Below are positions 12,097-12,099 of a stretch of 12,099 bases of DNA, in pieces. Within the stretch, counting starts at the first letter, position 1. The number at the start of each line of letters is the position of its first letter. The translations under genes were made by a program, and so were the position numbers. The stretch lies in assembly GCA_903933995.1 (NCBI GenBank), contig CAIZMD010000176.1, positions 1 through 12,099 of the forward strand. The letters are read 5' to 3'. The stretch is from an uncultured Bacteroidota bacterium. GTDB taxonomy: Bacteria > Bacteroidota > Bacteroidia > Chitinophagales > Chitinophagaceae. The notes under the pieces are model-generated. The model saw only the letters and a program-made list of their open reading frames with translations, did no database searches and was not told the origin of the DNA.

Positions 12097-12099
12097 CAA

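Overview
The window looks like a chromosomal segment of a Bacteroidota bacterium, probably Chitinophagales or a relative; the rank below phylum is an impression from protein style. Support for the phylum: promoters of the TTTG-N19/20-TAnnTTTG type, an almost complete lack of Shine-Dalgarno sequences except a perfect one before rpsU, tRNA genes without encoded CCA, and the gene neighbourhood itself.

Layout, left to right. (1) 1-1857, minus strand: a compact surface-polysaccharide operon, read GT14 glycosyltransferase -> FdtA-type sugar 3,4-ketoisomerase -> FdtB-type PLP aminotransferase, which runs off the left edge. It implies synthesis of a dTDP-3-amino-3,6-dideoxyhexose. (2) 1924-5336, minus strand: an ancient translation/secretion cluster, read hpf, terminator, promoter, tRNA-Thr(TGT), tRNA-Tyr(GTA), tRNA-Gly(TCC), tRNA-Thr(GGT), tuf, tRNA-Trp(CCA), secE, nusG, terminator. 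The four-tRNA-tuf order equals the E. coli tufB operon. The usual next gene, rplK, is absent; the sugar operon sits there instead. (3) 5504-6721, minus strand: rpsU with its own promoter and strong SD, then a terminator hairpin that ends on the xerC start codon, then xerC. (4) 6772-7362, plus strand: ribE (riboflavin synthase), whose stop codon overlaps that of convergent hscA. (5) 7359-9684, minus strand: hscA (Fe-S cluster chaperone) preceded by a small RDD membrane protein. (6) 9767-11050, plus strand: tyrS, ended by a strong bidirectional terminator shared with a convergent SGNH/GDSL hydrolase (11120-11800). (7) 11801-12099: intergenic DNA with two copies of a 13-bp promoter-core repeat, leading to tRNA-Gln(TTG) at the right edge.

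Most genes are housekeeping: translation elongation (tuf, tRNAs, tyrS), ribosome structure and hibernation (rpsU, hpf), transcription elongation and secretion (nusG, secE), chromosome-dimer resolution (xerC), flavin and Fe-S supply. I see no CRISPR array, insertion sequence, prophage or defence island. The most interesting content is regulatory: the SD-dependent rpsU leader, the attenuator-like hairpin at xerC, sequence-unrelated long hairpins in the tRNA-operon spacers, a possible 27-codon ORF before tuf, and the break in synteny after nusG.
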